Origin: an uncultured Loktanella sp.
GTDB taxonomy: Bacteria > Pseudomonadota > Alphaproteobacteria > Rhodobacterales > Rhodobacteraceae
NCBI GenBank assembly: GCA_913061335.1
Contig: CAJXTP010000001.1
Coordinates: forward strand, 1-46,079
Length of the DNA stretch: 46,079 bases
Reading direction: 5' to 3'
Positions within the stretch are counted from its first letter, which is position 1, and every line of letters starts with the position of its first letter. Shown here one piece after another: positions 1 through 7,507 of the stretch. Under the pieces are notes generated by a model. The model searched no databases. It worked only from the letters and a program-made list of their open reading frames with translations, and was not told where the DNA came from. The position numbers were made by a program, and so were the translations under genes.

Positions 1-1563
1 ATAAACGTGGGTCCGGTCCACAGCCCGAGCCACAACCTTAAGGTCAGGGTATTGGTGGTGCAAATAGCGGGCCAATTCGGTGATTTGTTCTTTGCCATCA
101 ATGGCTATGACGAACAGTTTGGCATCAGCGACCCCTGCCGCATGCAACAGATCAGGGCGGGTAGCGTCACCGTAATAGGCATGCGCACCGAACCGCTTGA
201 GAAACTCCAATTGCGCGGAACTAAAGTCGATCACAGTTGGCGCATACCCTGCCCCGTTCAGAACCCGCGACACGAGGCCACCAACACGGCCGTGCCCCGC
301 GATGATGATCTTGCTGCCACCATCGGGCATCGCGTCGGCCTCGCGGGTTTCGCCCACAACAAAGCGCGGAACAATCACGCGGTCAAAGAAGATGAACAAT
401 GCAGGCGTCAGCAACATCGACAAAGCGACAACTAGCAGCAACTGGTCAGCCAACGCCGTTGGGATCACGCCATTTGCCACGGTGAACGACAACAAGACAA
501 AGCCAAACTCACCGGCCTGCGCTAGGCCGAGCGCAAACAGCCAACGGTCTGCGCCTTGCACTTTGAATACCACCGCAAGCACATACAAAACGCCAGCCTT
601 CAGCGCGATCAAACCCAAGGTCAGACCAACTATCGACGCGAGATTTGCGTTTAGCAGATCAAAGTTGATGCCTGCACCAACGGTCATGAAAAATAGTCCC
701 AGCAATAGCCCTTTAAACGGGTCAATATCACTTTCAAGCTCGTGGCGATATTCAGAGTTCGCAAGAACAACGCCCGCAAGGAACGTGCCCAGCGCAGGGG
801 ATAATCCCACCAGCGACATCAGCAAGGCAATCCCGATGACGATCATCAACGCAGTGGCGACGAACATCTCACGCAGGTTTGCCGCAGCAATGAACCGGAA
901 AATCGGGCCAGTCAGATAACTGCCAACAACGACCACAGCCGCAATCGCGCCCAATGTGACAAGTGCCACCTGCCAACCAACCAGACCGGCAACAAGGCTT
1001 ATGCCACCGTGATCATCGACTTCTCCGTGCGACATTGCCTCGATCAATTCCGGCAACGCCAGCAGCGGCACAAGGGCCAGCATCGGGATGACCGCAATAT
1101 CCTGGAACAACAGGACCGAAAAACTTGACTGCCCGCCGTCAGATTTCATTAGGCCCTTTTCATTTAAAGTCTGCAAAACGATGGCCGTGGATGACAATGC
1201 GAACACCAGACCGACAGCCAATGCGACTGTCCAAACCAGACCAAAGGCCATGCCAACCGCCATAACCACGAGCGTGGTAATGCCAACCTGCCCGCCGCCG
1301 AGACCCAATAGCTTGGCGCGCATGCTCCATAGCAGCTTTGGTTCCAGCTCAAGCCCCACAAGGAACAGCATCATGACAACGCCAAACTCGGCGAAATGCT
1401 GAATTGAAATTACGTCCACATGCAGCAACGCCAAAATCGGGCTGATGAGAATGCCTGCAATCAAATAGCCAAGCACAGATCCAAGTCCCAGTCGGGATGC
1501 AATCGGAACGGCGATGACGCCAGCAATCAAAAATACAAAAGCGAGCAGCAGAAAATCGGTCAT
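1..1563 (-). CDS. Kef-type (CPA2) cation:proton antiporter, 3'-truncated
   Basis: Inner-membrane monovalent cation/proton antiporter of the KefB/KefC type, probably K+ efflux. The 521 visible codons start at ATG 1563 (MTDFLLLAFVFLIAGVIAVP) and give about twelve hydrophobic segments with the family's conserved stretches, such as EFGVVMMLFLVGLELEP near residue 60 and LALSSTAIVLQTL. After about residue 385 comes a cytosolic TrkA-N (RCK) nucleotide-binding domain with the Rossmann motif GHGRVGG. The frame is open to base 1, so the end of the RCK domain lies outside the window; family members are usually about 600-650 residues. It lies 93 bp downstream of the histidine kinase on the same strand and could be read with it or on its own. 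The KefB/KefC subgroup and its ligand cannot be settled from this part. Confidence 0.93.
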   Translation of the reverse strand, partial: MTDFLLLAFVFLIAGVIAVPIASRLGLGSVLGYLIAGILISPILALLHVDVISIQHFAEFGVVMMLFLVGLELEPKLLWSMRAKLLGLGGGQVGITTLVVMAVGMAFGLVWTVALAVGLVFALSSTAIVLQTLNEKGLMKSDGGQSSFSVLLFQDIAVIPMLALVPLLALPELIEAMSHGEVDDHGGISLVAGLVGWQVALVTLGAIAAVVVVGSYLTGPIFRFIAAANLREMFVATALMIVIGIALLMSLVGLSPALGTFLAGVVLANSEYRHELESDIDPFKGLLLGLFFMTVGAGINFDLLNANLASIVGLTLGLIALKAGVLYVLAVVFKVQGADRWLFALGLAQAGEFGFVLLSFTVANGVIPTALADQLLLVVALSMLLTPALFIFFDRVIVPRFVVGETREADAMPDGGSKIIIAGHGRVGGLVSRVLNGAGYAPTVIDFSSAQLEFLKRFGAHAYYGDATRPDLLHAAGVADAKLFVIAIDGKEQITELARYLHHQYPDLKVVARAVDRTHVY

Positions 1564-1656
1564 GTGGGAAAATCCATATATGTACAAATCCAAGTTAACG
1601 GATCGACGCGTTGAACACCATAAGGTCTATCGCGCCTTCCCACCTGCCTTATGAGG

Positions 1657-2586
1657 CTAAAAACTGATGATAAAATGGGCGCCCGACCCGTCAGTCAACG
1701 CAATACGCGCGCTCTGTGCTGCCAACATACGGCGCACAATTGGCAACCCCATGCCCGTTCCACCAGCCTCTCGGCGGGTCGTAAAGAACGGATCAAAAAT
1801 GCGATCCTGATTACCCAAACTAATCCCCGGCCCATCATCATAAAACAGAACACTGTCACCCAGATGAACCATCGCAACGCGACCCGCGCCATGCGCGCGC
1901 GCGTTGCTTGCAAGATGCCCAATCACCAACCGCATTGCGGCCGCGTTAATCGGAACAATCCCGTCAACGTCAACCGTGACACCTTGCGCAACGTCGGACA
2001 GCAAACAGGTTCCCGCCGGCATCGGATCTTGGGCCGCAGCAAGCGCGCGCTGTGCTGCGAGCAATGCAGCCATACGCGCGGACGCCTCAGACACGCGCGC
2101 AACCAATGCCGCCCGATCAGCTGCGGGCAGTTGTGGGTCAGATAACAGCTCTGCTGCGCCAGAAATCACGCTCAACGGCGATTTTAACTCGTGGGTTACG
2201 TGGTCTGCATAAGACCGCAGCACATCGGCGCGGCCTTGCAAAGTTTCGGCCATTTGAAACACGGCTCCTCCGAGTTGGGAAAATTCAGGTGTGCCAAAAT
2301 GATCGGGCGGTGCCACGGTGTCCGCACCCCGCGCAACAGAGCGCGCATATTCAGTCAACCGACGCACAGGCCGCAACACAAGACGCCAAAGCAGCACACC
2401 CAACACGGTCGTCGCAACCAACGCCATCCAACCGATCATCCAGCTTGTTTCAGCCCAGCCAAGCACGCCGCCAGCAATCCGGAAATACCCGACGCCAAGC
2501 AACGGCAAAAAGAACACCGCCGCGAGCGTGCCCCCTAAAACAAGGGACAGCGCGGGCCGCCATTTGGCGATTACGCGGCGCTGCAT
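1657..2586 (-). CDS. Sensor histidine kinase with minimal periplasmic loop
   Basis: 309-residue membrane histidine kinase. Two hydrophobic segments (about 13-36 and 46-70) are separated by only about ten residues, so there is no periplasmic sensor domain. A HAMP-like linker (about 70-125) follows, then the dimerisation helix with the phospho-acceptor His132 in HVTHELKSPL. The ATPase domain has an N-box (LASNARAHG, Asn228), YDDGPGIS and GTGMGLPIV. Its start overlaps the end of the response-regulator gene by 16 bp, so the two are translationally coupled partners. The short loop is like kinases that sense through the membrane or an accessory membrane protein; the polytopic protein encoded first in this unit (3257-4690) is the obvious candidate. 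The signal is unknown. Confidence 0.9.
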   Translation of the reverse strand: MQRRVIAKWRPALSLVLGGTLAAVFFLPLLGVGYFRIAGGVLGWAETSWMIGWMALVATTVLGVLLWRLVLRPVRRLTEYARSVARGADTVAPPDHFGTPEFSQLGGAVFQMAETLQGRADVLRSYADHVTHELKSPLSVISGAAELLSDPQLPAADRAALVARVSEASARMAALLAAQRALAAAQDPMPAGTCLLSDVAQGVTVDVDGIVPINAAAMRLVIGHLASNARAHGAGRVAMVHLGDSVLFYDDGPGISLGNQDRIFDPFFTTRREAGGTGMGLPIVRRMLAAQSARIALTDGSGAHFIISF

Positions 2587-3260
2587 TGGCCCATCCGAAC
2601 ACCAACGCCGTGCACCGTCTCAATCGCATCAGTACAGCCCGCATCCGACAGTTTGGCGCGCAAGTTCCGTAGGTGGCTGTCCATCGTACGATCGCTCACA
2701 TGGATATTGGTCCCGTAAACCGCATCCACCAGCGCAGGGCGCGGCATGACATTATCGGGGCGGCGCATCAGCTGAACGAGCAAATCCATTTCACGGCTGG
2801 TCAGCACAACATTGGCCTCGTGCACGTGGCAAGCATGGCGATCAGGATCGACCGTCAGCACGCCGCGGCGCAATGCAAATGTCGACGGCGCAGCCACCAC
2901 GGTGCGCTTCAGAATGGCCCGAATACGAGCAACGACTTCACGCGGTGAAAACGGCTTGGACACATAATCATCAGCCCCCATCTCAAGGCCTACGATCCGG
3001 TCAATTTCATCGCCTTGGGCGGTTAGAAATAGGATCGGAACAGCACTGGTCTTGCGGATTTCACGGCAAACCGCCAGCCCATCCAATTCAGGCATTCCAA
3101 TATCGAGTACGATCAGGTCCGGCTGCAAACGGCCCGCCATCTCAAGCGCTTTTTGGCCATCTGCAGCCATCGACACCGTGAACCCCGCCTGCTCACAAGC
3201 CATGCGCAGCACATCGCGAATACCTGCGTCATCGTCGGCAATTAGAATATGCTGGCTCAT
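2571..3260 (-). CDS. OmpR/PhoB-family response regulator
   Basis: 229-residue two-component response regulator. The receiver domain carries the acidic pocket near residues 9-11 (ADDD), phospho-acceptor Asp53 in LIVLDIGMPELDG, switch Thr80 and Lys102 (SKPFSP). The C-terminal winged-helix domain (about 135-225) has the OmpR-type LTSREMDLLVQL and RTMDSHLRNLRAKL segments that bind DNA. I chose ATG 3260 (MSQHILIADDD) because it begins directly at the first receiver strand; longer in-frame starts would add a tail lying inside the upstream gene. The start overlaps the stop of the DUF4173-like gene by 4 bp (ATGA), and the end overlaps the kinase gene by 16 bp. All three genes are therefore probably one transcript, and the regulator should be phosphorylated by the neighbouring kinase. 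Confidence 0.94.
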   Translation of the reverse strand: MSQHILIADDDAGIRDVLRMACEQAGFTVSMAADGQKALEMAGRLQPDLIVLDIGMPELDGLAVCREIRKTSAVPILFLTAQGDEIDRIVGLEMGADDYVSKPFSPREVVARIRAILKRTVVAAPSTFALRRGVLTVDPDRHACHVHEANVVLTSREMDLLVQLMRRPDNVMPRPALVDAVYGTNIHVSDRTMDSHLRNLRAKLSDAGCTDAIETVHGVGVRMGQCSAA

Positions 3261-4690
3261 GCGCCTGCCTCCGCTTGGGTCGCGGCAAGGGTATGGCGTA
3301 GACGCGCATTTCGGAACCCCCATTCGCGCAGATCGGACGGGGCCGTCAATTTCGGCGTCCGAAAATATCCATCACACATCGTATTATCGTGACGGGCAAT
3401 TACGACCGTGGCACCGCTGCCAAGCCCGCAAACATAATAGGCGTCCAACGGACCTTGGGTCAGTTGATGGTTGGCGACAAACCCAGTCACATTTGTCAGG
3501 CTACAGACGTAGACCGCAAGCGCCCCAACGCCAAAGGTGCGGCGCAGCATCCATCCAGCATCATGACGGCCTACGATCTGCAAGATCAGCACCACCAACC
3601 CAAGTGCGACGACAACCATCCAAACGAACGCGGCAAACCGCATCTGCGTCAGCCCGTAGACATCCACATACAGATCCAAACGCAGGATCGATGACATCAC
3701 CAGCAACAACGTCTGCGCAATCCATACCAGCAACAATCCACGCATGAACCGACCATCAAGCCAAGGCTGTGCGACCAATGCAAACGCCCCCGCCAAAAGC
3801 GCGGTCATCATCAACGGATAGGCACCGCGATGCGCATAATTGGCATAGGTCATCCCCTCTGGCAGGCGGACACCGCCCCACAGAAATCCAACATCCATGA
3901 CGGTCTGGACCGCGAACAGCACATTGAACACGACCAGCGCACGCATCACCGACCGGACATTGACCATCCCAACGCGGCGGACATCGGCCCGCGCGCGCGC
4001 TGGCAAGGCATGTAGCCGCATCACACCAATGCGCAGCAATGGCCATATGACCAGCGCGGCAATCGTCCATGCGATGATCCGCCCAAGGCTCGGGGCATTA
4101 TCGAAGCTAAAGCTTGAAAGAAACTCGGTCACAATCGGATTGGCCGCCACAAACAGCGCGGCAAAAATCGCACCTATGCCAACAGGTAAGGCCCAGTCGA
4201 TAAGGCTGGTCTTATTGGTCAAGTTCAGGCGCGTATTCCCAATATCCGTCAACGTCTGAACCACCCCTGCAAACGGCAGTCGCATCACGGCGGCTCCAAT
4301 CCGGTCACCCGTCAGTATGGCTGCAAAAACTGTCAGCCCCGTCCATGCAATGATGAATGACGTGAATTGCACAACATCTATTGCGGGGATCAAAGACACA
4401 AAAAGCACGGGCCATGCTGATAGCGCACGGGTCAGGCCAACGTCACCGCGCATGACCCAATGGGTCGCACCTGCAAGAATGCCGATCAGGAATACAAATC
4501 CCAAACCAGGCATTGTGCGCATCACCAATATGTCCGCACAGACGACAAGCAAGACCAGCAACCATATCGGACGCGGCTTTGGCTTGCCCGAACCACGCCC
4601 AACACCGCTCTGGGCATCTGCCGCCATCCACCACGCATCGCGCTGCAATCCGCGCGGCAGGCCGCGCACTGTCATTGGGGTCATTTTCAC
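3257..4690 (-). CDS. Polytopic membrane protein, DUF4173/DUF4153-like
   Basis: 477-residue integral membrane protein with roughly eleven or twelve hydrophobic segments between residues 40 and 400 (for example WLLVLLVVCADILVM and FAAFVWMVVVALGLVVLIL). A cytosolic N-terminus rich in basic residues and a hydrophilic C-terminal part of about 80 residues frame them. Order and length fit the DUF4173/DUF4153 group, whose biochemical role is not established. The start at 4690 has an AAGGA ribosome site about nine bases upstream. It is the first gene of a unit with an overlapping response regulator and kinase, which suggests that it signals to the kinase or is an envelope component tied to it. That role is inferred from context only; family placement is from the look of the protein. 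Confidence 0.72.
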   Translation of the reverse strand: MKMTPMTVRGLPRGLQRDAWWMAADAQSGVGRGSGKPKPRPIWLLVLLVVCADILVMRTMPGLGFVFLIGILAGATHWVMRGDVGLTRALSAWPVLFVSLIPAIDVVQFTSFIIAWTGLTVFAAILTGDRIGAAVMRLPFAGVVQTLTDIGNTRLNLTNKTSLIDWALPVGIGAIFAALFVAANPIVTEFLSSFSFDNAPSLGRIIAWTIAALVIWPLLRIGVMRLHALPARARADVRRVGMVNVRSVMRALVVFNVLFAVQTVMDVGFLWGGVRLPEGMTYANYAHRGAYPLMMTALLAGAFALVAQPWLDGRFMRGLLLVWIAQTLLLVMSSILRLDLYVDVYGLTQMRFAAFVWMVVVALGLVVLILQIVGRHDAGWMLRRTFGVGALAVYVCSLTNVTGFVANHQLTQGPLDAYYVCGLGSGATVVIARHDNTMCDGYFRTPKLTAPSDLREWGFRNARLRHTLAATQAEAGA

Positions 4691-4773
4691 TGTCCTTACG
4701 TTTGTTGATTACCAACAGGTCTAAGGATCAGCCGTGCACAGGCTTTGCGGAGTTTGTGCAGTTTTTGCGCAGA

Positions 4774-5466
4774 TTACTCGGCGGCGTTTTCTGTTGCTAC
4801 CTTGCGAATGTTGCGAATGTTTTCGCCGTAAGGGGCCGGATTGGCCACCGACCCACCACGAAACACAGCCGATCCAGCGACAAGCACATCAGCGCCAGCA
4901 GCCGCCACCAAAGGCGCAGTCGTGACGTCAACGCCGCCATCAATCTGGATATGCACCGGACGTTCACCGATCATGGCGCGCAAATCAGCAATCTTAAGCG
5001 ACATATCGATAAACTTTTGTCCGCCAAAACCGGGATTCACGGTCATCACGCAAACCAGATCAACCATATCAAGCAGTTCTTCGACCACCGACGCAGGTGT
5101 TCCTGGGTTCAACGCGACACCAGCCTTACACCCTAGATCACGGATGTTTTGCATGGTGCGGTGAATATGCGGACCAGCCTCGTAATGGGCCGTAATGAAA
5201 TCGGCGCCAGCATCCGCGAACCCTTGCAAATACGCATCAACAGGCGAGATCATCAGATGCACGTCCATGATGGTTTTGACATGTGGACGGATCGCCTTGC
5301 AGGTCTGCGCACCAAACGTGATCGCCGGCACAAAATGACCGTCCATGACATCGACGTGAATCCAGTCGGCACCTTGGGCTTCTACGGCTTCAATCTCGGC
5401 CCCGAAATTGGCAAAGTCGGCGGCCAGAATAGATGGCGCAATCTTAATGGAACGATCAAATGTCAT
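4774..5466 (-). CDS. rpe: Ribulose-phosphate 3-epimerase
   Basis: Cytosolic epimerase that interconverts ribulose 5-phosphate and xylulose 5-phosphate in the pentose phosphate and Calvin cycles. The 230-residue protein is full length for the family. It shows the start KIAPSILAADFANFG with Ser12, metal ligands in WIHVDVMDGHFVP (His37, Asp39) and MDVHLMI (His70), the phosphate loop VNPGFGGQKF, and the second catalytic Asp in IQIDGGV. ATG 5466 was chosen over a longer frame because it precedes the first beta strand directly and has AAGGGG about eleven bases upstream. The 107 bp to the divergent AraC gene must hold both promoters. Nothing here ties it to carbon fixation genes. Confidence 0.97.
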   Translation of the reverse strand: MTFDRSIKIAPSILAADFANFGAEIEAVEAQGADWIHVDVMDGHFVPAITFGAQTCKAIRPHVKTIMDVHLMISPVDAYLQGFADAGADFITAHYEAGPHIHRTMQNIRDLGCKAGVALNPGTPASVVEELLDMVDLVCVMTVNPGFGGQKFIDMSLKIADLRAMIGERPVHIQIDGGVDVTTAPLVAAAGADVLVAGSAVFRGGSVANPAPYGENIRNIRKVATENAAE

Positions 5467-5509
5467 GGCAATAGAATCCCCTTGGTGCGGCAGCGTTGCC
5501 CTCACTTAA

Positions 5510-5525
5510 CCGCTTGAACCAGCGG
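5510..5525. promoter_or_regulatory. Inverted repeat between rpe and the AraC gene
   Basis: CCGCT, six bases, AGCGG: a short dyad in the 107-bp divergent spacer, 50 bp before the AraC start and 44 bp before rpe. It could be an operator for either gene. The arms are short, so chance is possible. Confidence 0.25.
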
Positions 5526-5574
5526 CGTCCAACTTTTCCACCCGCATCGTGCAAACCTATGCTAATTTGATCCC

Positions 5575-6411
5575 ATGACAGATTTGGCCCTTAGATATCG
5601 TGACATACTAACAGGTGGTGCATCCGTGCATATCGCACGCGCACAAGTAACGCCTGCGCGACCCAAAGACTTGCATGGGCATGATTTCTTTGAGCTGTTT
5701 TGGGTGCAAAACGGACAAATCCGACATCATACGCCGGATGGCATTAAAACCCTGCCCGAAGGCAGCGTCGGCTTTATGCGCCCCGGTGACACCCACGGAT
5801 TGCAAGGGCGCGGCGATCATGCGTTGGTCGTGTCGCTCACACTGCACCCCAGCCTAATTGATGCACTTGGCAAAAGACACGCGGCGCTTCAAGGACAGTT
5901 TTTCTGGGCGGATGCACCAAAAGTCCTGCATCTTGATATGCAAGCGATGCTCGGGCTGAACCAAGCCGCATTGACGTTAGAGCGCAGCGCATTGGACCGC
6001 CTATCGACTGAAGCATTCCTGCTTCCGATCTGCGCTGGCCTGTCCAAACCACCGCAACCAGATGCGCCCGACTGGTTGTGTCATGCGATGGCTGCAGCCA
6101 AGTCGGCCATGGTATTCCGCCAAGGTGCAGCAGGTCTTGTGGCCGCAACGGGCCAAACCCACCCACATGTCAGTCGGACGATGAAGCAGGCAACCGGAAT
6201 TAGCCCATCCGCATATATCAACGATCTGCGCATGACCCATGCCGCGCGTCAACTGACGGGCACGTCTAATGCGCTCGCAGACATCGCCGCCGAGATTGGC
6301 GTTCCAAACCTATCGCATTTCCACAAAACATTCCTGTCACATCACAAAATGACGCCGCATCAATATCGACGCAAATTCCAACGTGACGTCATGCAACCGA
6401 TCAAAGATTGA
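5575..6411 (+). CDS. AraC-family transcriptional regulator with cupin sensor domain
   Basis: 278-residue regulator. The N-terminal part (about 20-110) is a cupin fold: HGHDFFELFWVQNG followed by PEGSVGFMRPGDTHGLQG, resembling the sensor half of ChbR-like AraC proteins. The C-terminal part (about 185-275) holds two helix-turn-helix units, with the AraC signature around DIAAEIGVPNLSHFHKTF and MTPHQYRR. It lies 55 bp upstream of deoC on the same strand and divergent from rpe, so it most likely controls the deoC / aldehyde dehydrogenase unit. The inducer (a deoxyribose derivative?) is inferred from the neighbours only. No strong ribosome site is visible before ATG 5575. Confidence 0.9.
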   Translation: MTDLALRYRDILTGGASVHIARAQVTPARPKDLHGHDFFELFWVQNGQIRHHTPDGIKTLPEGSVGFMRPGDTHGLQGRGDHALVVSLTLHPSLIDALGKRHAALQGQFFWADAPKVLHLDMQAMLGLNQAALTLERSALDRLSTEAFLLPICAGLSKPPQPDAPDWLCHAMAAAKSAMVFRQGAAGLVAATGQTHPHVSRTMKQATGISPSAYINDLRMTHAARQLTGTSNALADIAAEIGVPNLSHFHKTFLSHHKMTPHQYRRKFQRDVMQPIKD

Positions 6412-6453
6412 CCAAGTGGTCAAAATTTGGCATGACAGGTTGAAACGGCACCC

Positions 6454-6461
6454 AAAGGAGG
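6454..6461 (+). promoter_or_regulatory. Strong ribosome-binding site fixing a TTG start for deoC
   Basis: AAAGGAGG lies five bases before an in-frame TTG at 6467. The next ATG in frame (6491) is 29 bases away and has no such site, and a further ATG (6383) lies inside the AraC gene. This decides the TTG start. Confidence 0.75.
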
Positions 6462-6466
6462 CCAAG

Positions 6467-7459
6467 TTGCAAACAACTCAGACACCAACGATGACCGCGC
6501 AGCTGCCCCAAGTGCACGAGCCGCGCAATGATGGCACCGCGCTTGACCTTGATTGGGTTGCGTCCGTGCAGGCCAATACGTCGGCGATTGAACGGCGCGC
6601 TGCGTCACTTCCCGGACGACGGAGCGTCAAAAAAGACTATCAAGCCGCTTGGCTTTGCAAAGCCGTGAGCCTGATGGACCTGACCACCCTATCAGGTGAC
6701 GACAGCGAAGGACGCGTGCGGCGTCTATGCGCCAAAGCCCGCCAGCCAGTGTCGCAAGGTTTGCTCGAAGCGATCGGTATGGAAGGCCTGACAACTGGAG
6801 CCGTTTGCGTCTATCACGACATGGTCGAAACCGCCGTGGACGCGCTGCGCGGGACAAATATCCCTGTGGCCGCCGTTTCCACAGGCTTTCCGGCTGGGCT
6901 GTCCCCGTTCCACCTGCGCATCCAAGAAATCCGCGACAGTGTGGCCGCTGGCGCGCAAGAAATAGATATCGTCATCAGCCGCCGCCATGTGCTGACTGGA
7001 AACTGGCAAGCCCTGTATGATGAAATGTGTGAAATGCGCGCGGCCTGCGGCGATGCCCATGTCAAAGCGATCTTAGCGACGGGCGAGCTTGGCACGTTGC
7101 GCAACGTTGCCCGCGCCAGTCTTGTCTGCATGATGGCGGGCGCAGATTTCATCAAAACATCCACCGGCAAAGAGCCAGTGAATGCGACCCTGCCCGTCAC
7201 GCTCACGATGATCCGCGCGATTCGCGATTACCGCGACCGGACAGGCGTTAAGGTCGGCTACAAACCTGCGGGCGGAATTTCCAAGGCAAAGGATTCACTG
7301 GTATATCTGTCGATGATCAAAGACGAACTGGGCGATCGGTGGCTACAGCCGGATCTGTTCCGCTTTGGCGCGTCATCGTTACTCGGCGATATTGAGCGGC
7401 AGTTGGAACACCACGTTACGGGCAGTTATTCCGCCAACTGGCGTCACGCAATTGGATAG
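6467..7459 (+). CDS. deoC: Deoxyribose-phosphate aldolase
   Basis: Cytosolic class I aldolase that splits 2-deoxyribose 5-phosphate into glyceraldehyde 3-phosphate and acetaldehyde, the last step of deoxynucleoside breakdown. About 330 residues, the longer DeoC form common in alphaproteobacteria. Visible features are MDLTTLSGDD near the N-terminal strand, EIDIVISRRHVLTG, VKAILATGELG, the Schiff-base lysine in FIKTSTGKEPVNAT, and KPAGGISKAKDSLVYL. The TTG start at 6467 is chosen on its AAAGGAGG site. The aldehyde dehydrogenase 48 bp downstream would oxidise the acetaldehyde product, and the AraC gene upstream is the likely regulator. Function is secure; the exact start is likely but not proven. 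Confidence 0.95.
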   Translation: MQTTQTPTMTAQLPQVHEPRNDGTALDLDWVASVQANTSAIERRAASLPGRRSVKKDYQAAWLCKAVSLMDLTTLSGDDSEGRVRRLCAKARQPVSQGLLEAIGMEGLTTGAVCVYHDMVETAVDALRGTNIPVAAVSTGFPAGLSPFHLRIQEIRDSVAAGAQEIDIVISRRHVLTGNWQALYDEMCEMRAACGDAHVKAILATGELGTLRNVARASLVCMMAGADFIKTSTGKEPVNATLPVTLTMIRAIRDYRDRTGVKVGYKPAGGISKAKDSLVYLSMIKDELGDRWLQPDLFRFGASSLLGDIERQLEHHVTGSYSANWRHAIG

Positions 7460-7507
7460 GGTGATGCAAGTGAGTATTTTGAACAAAGCGAGACTGGAAG
7501 GTACATC

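Noticed and set aside
197..919. 240-codon plus-strand open frame
   Set aside because: It is antisense to the Kef antiporter, whose minus-strand translation shows clear family motifs. The plus-strand product has no recognisable features.
1580..1656. ATAAGG ... CCTTAT inverted repeat after the histidine kinase gene as a terminator
   Set aside because: Arms of six AT-rich pairs, 21 bases apart, and no T-run; too weak to call.
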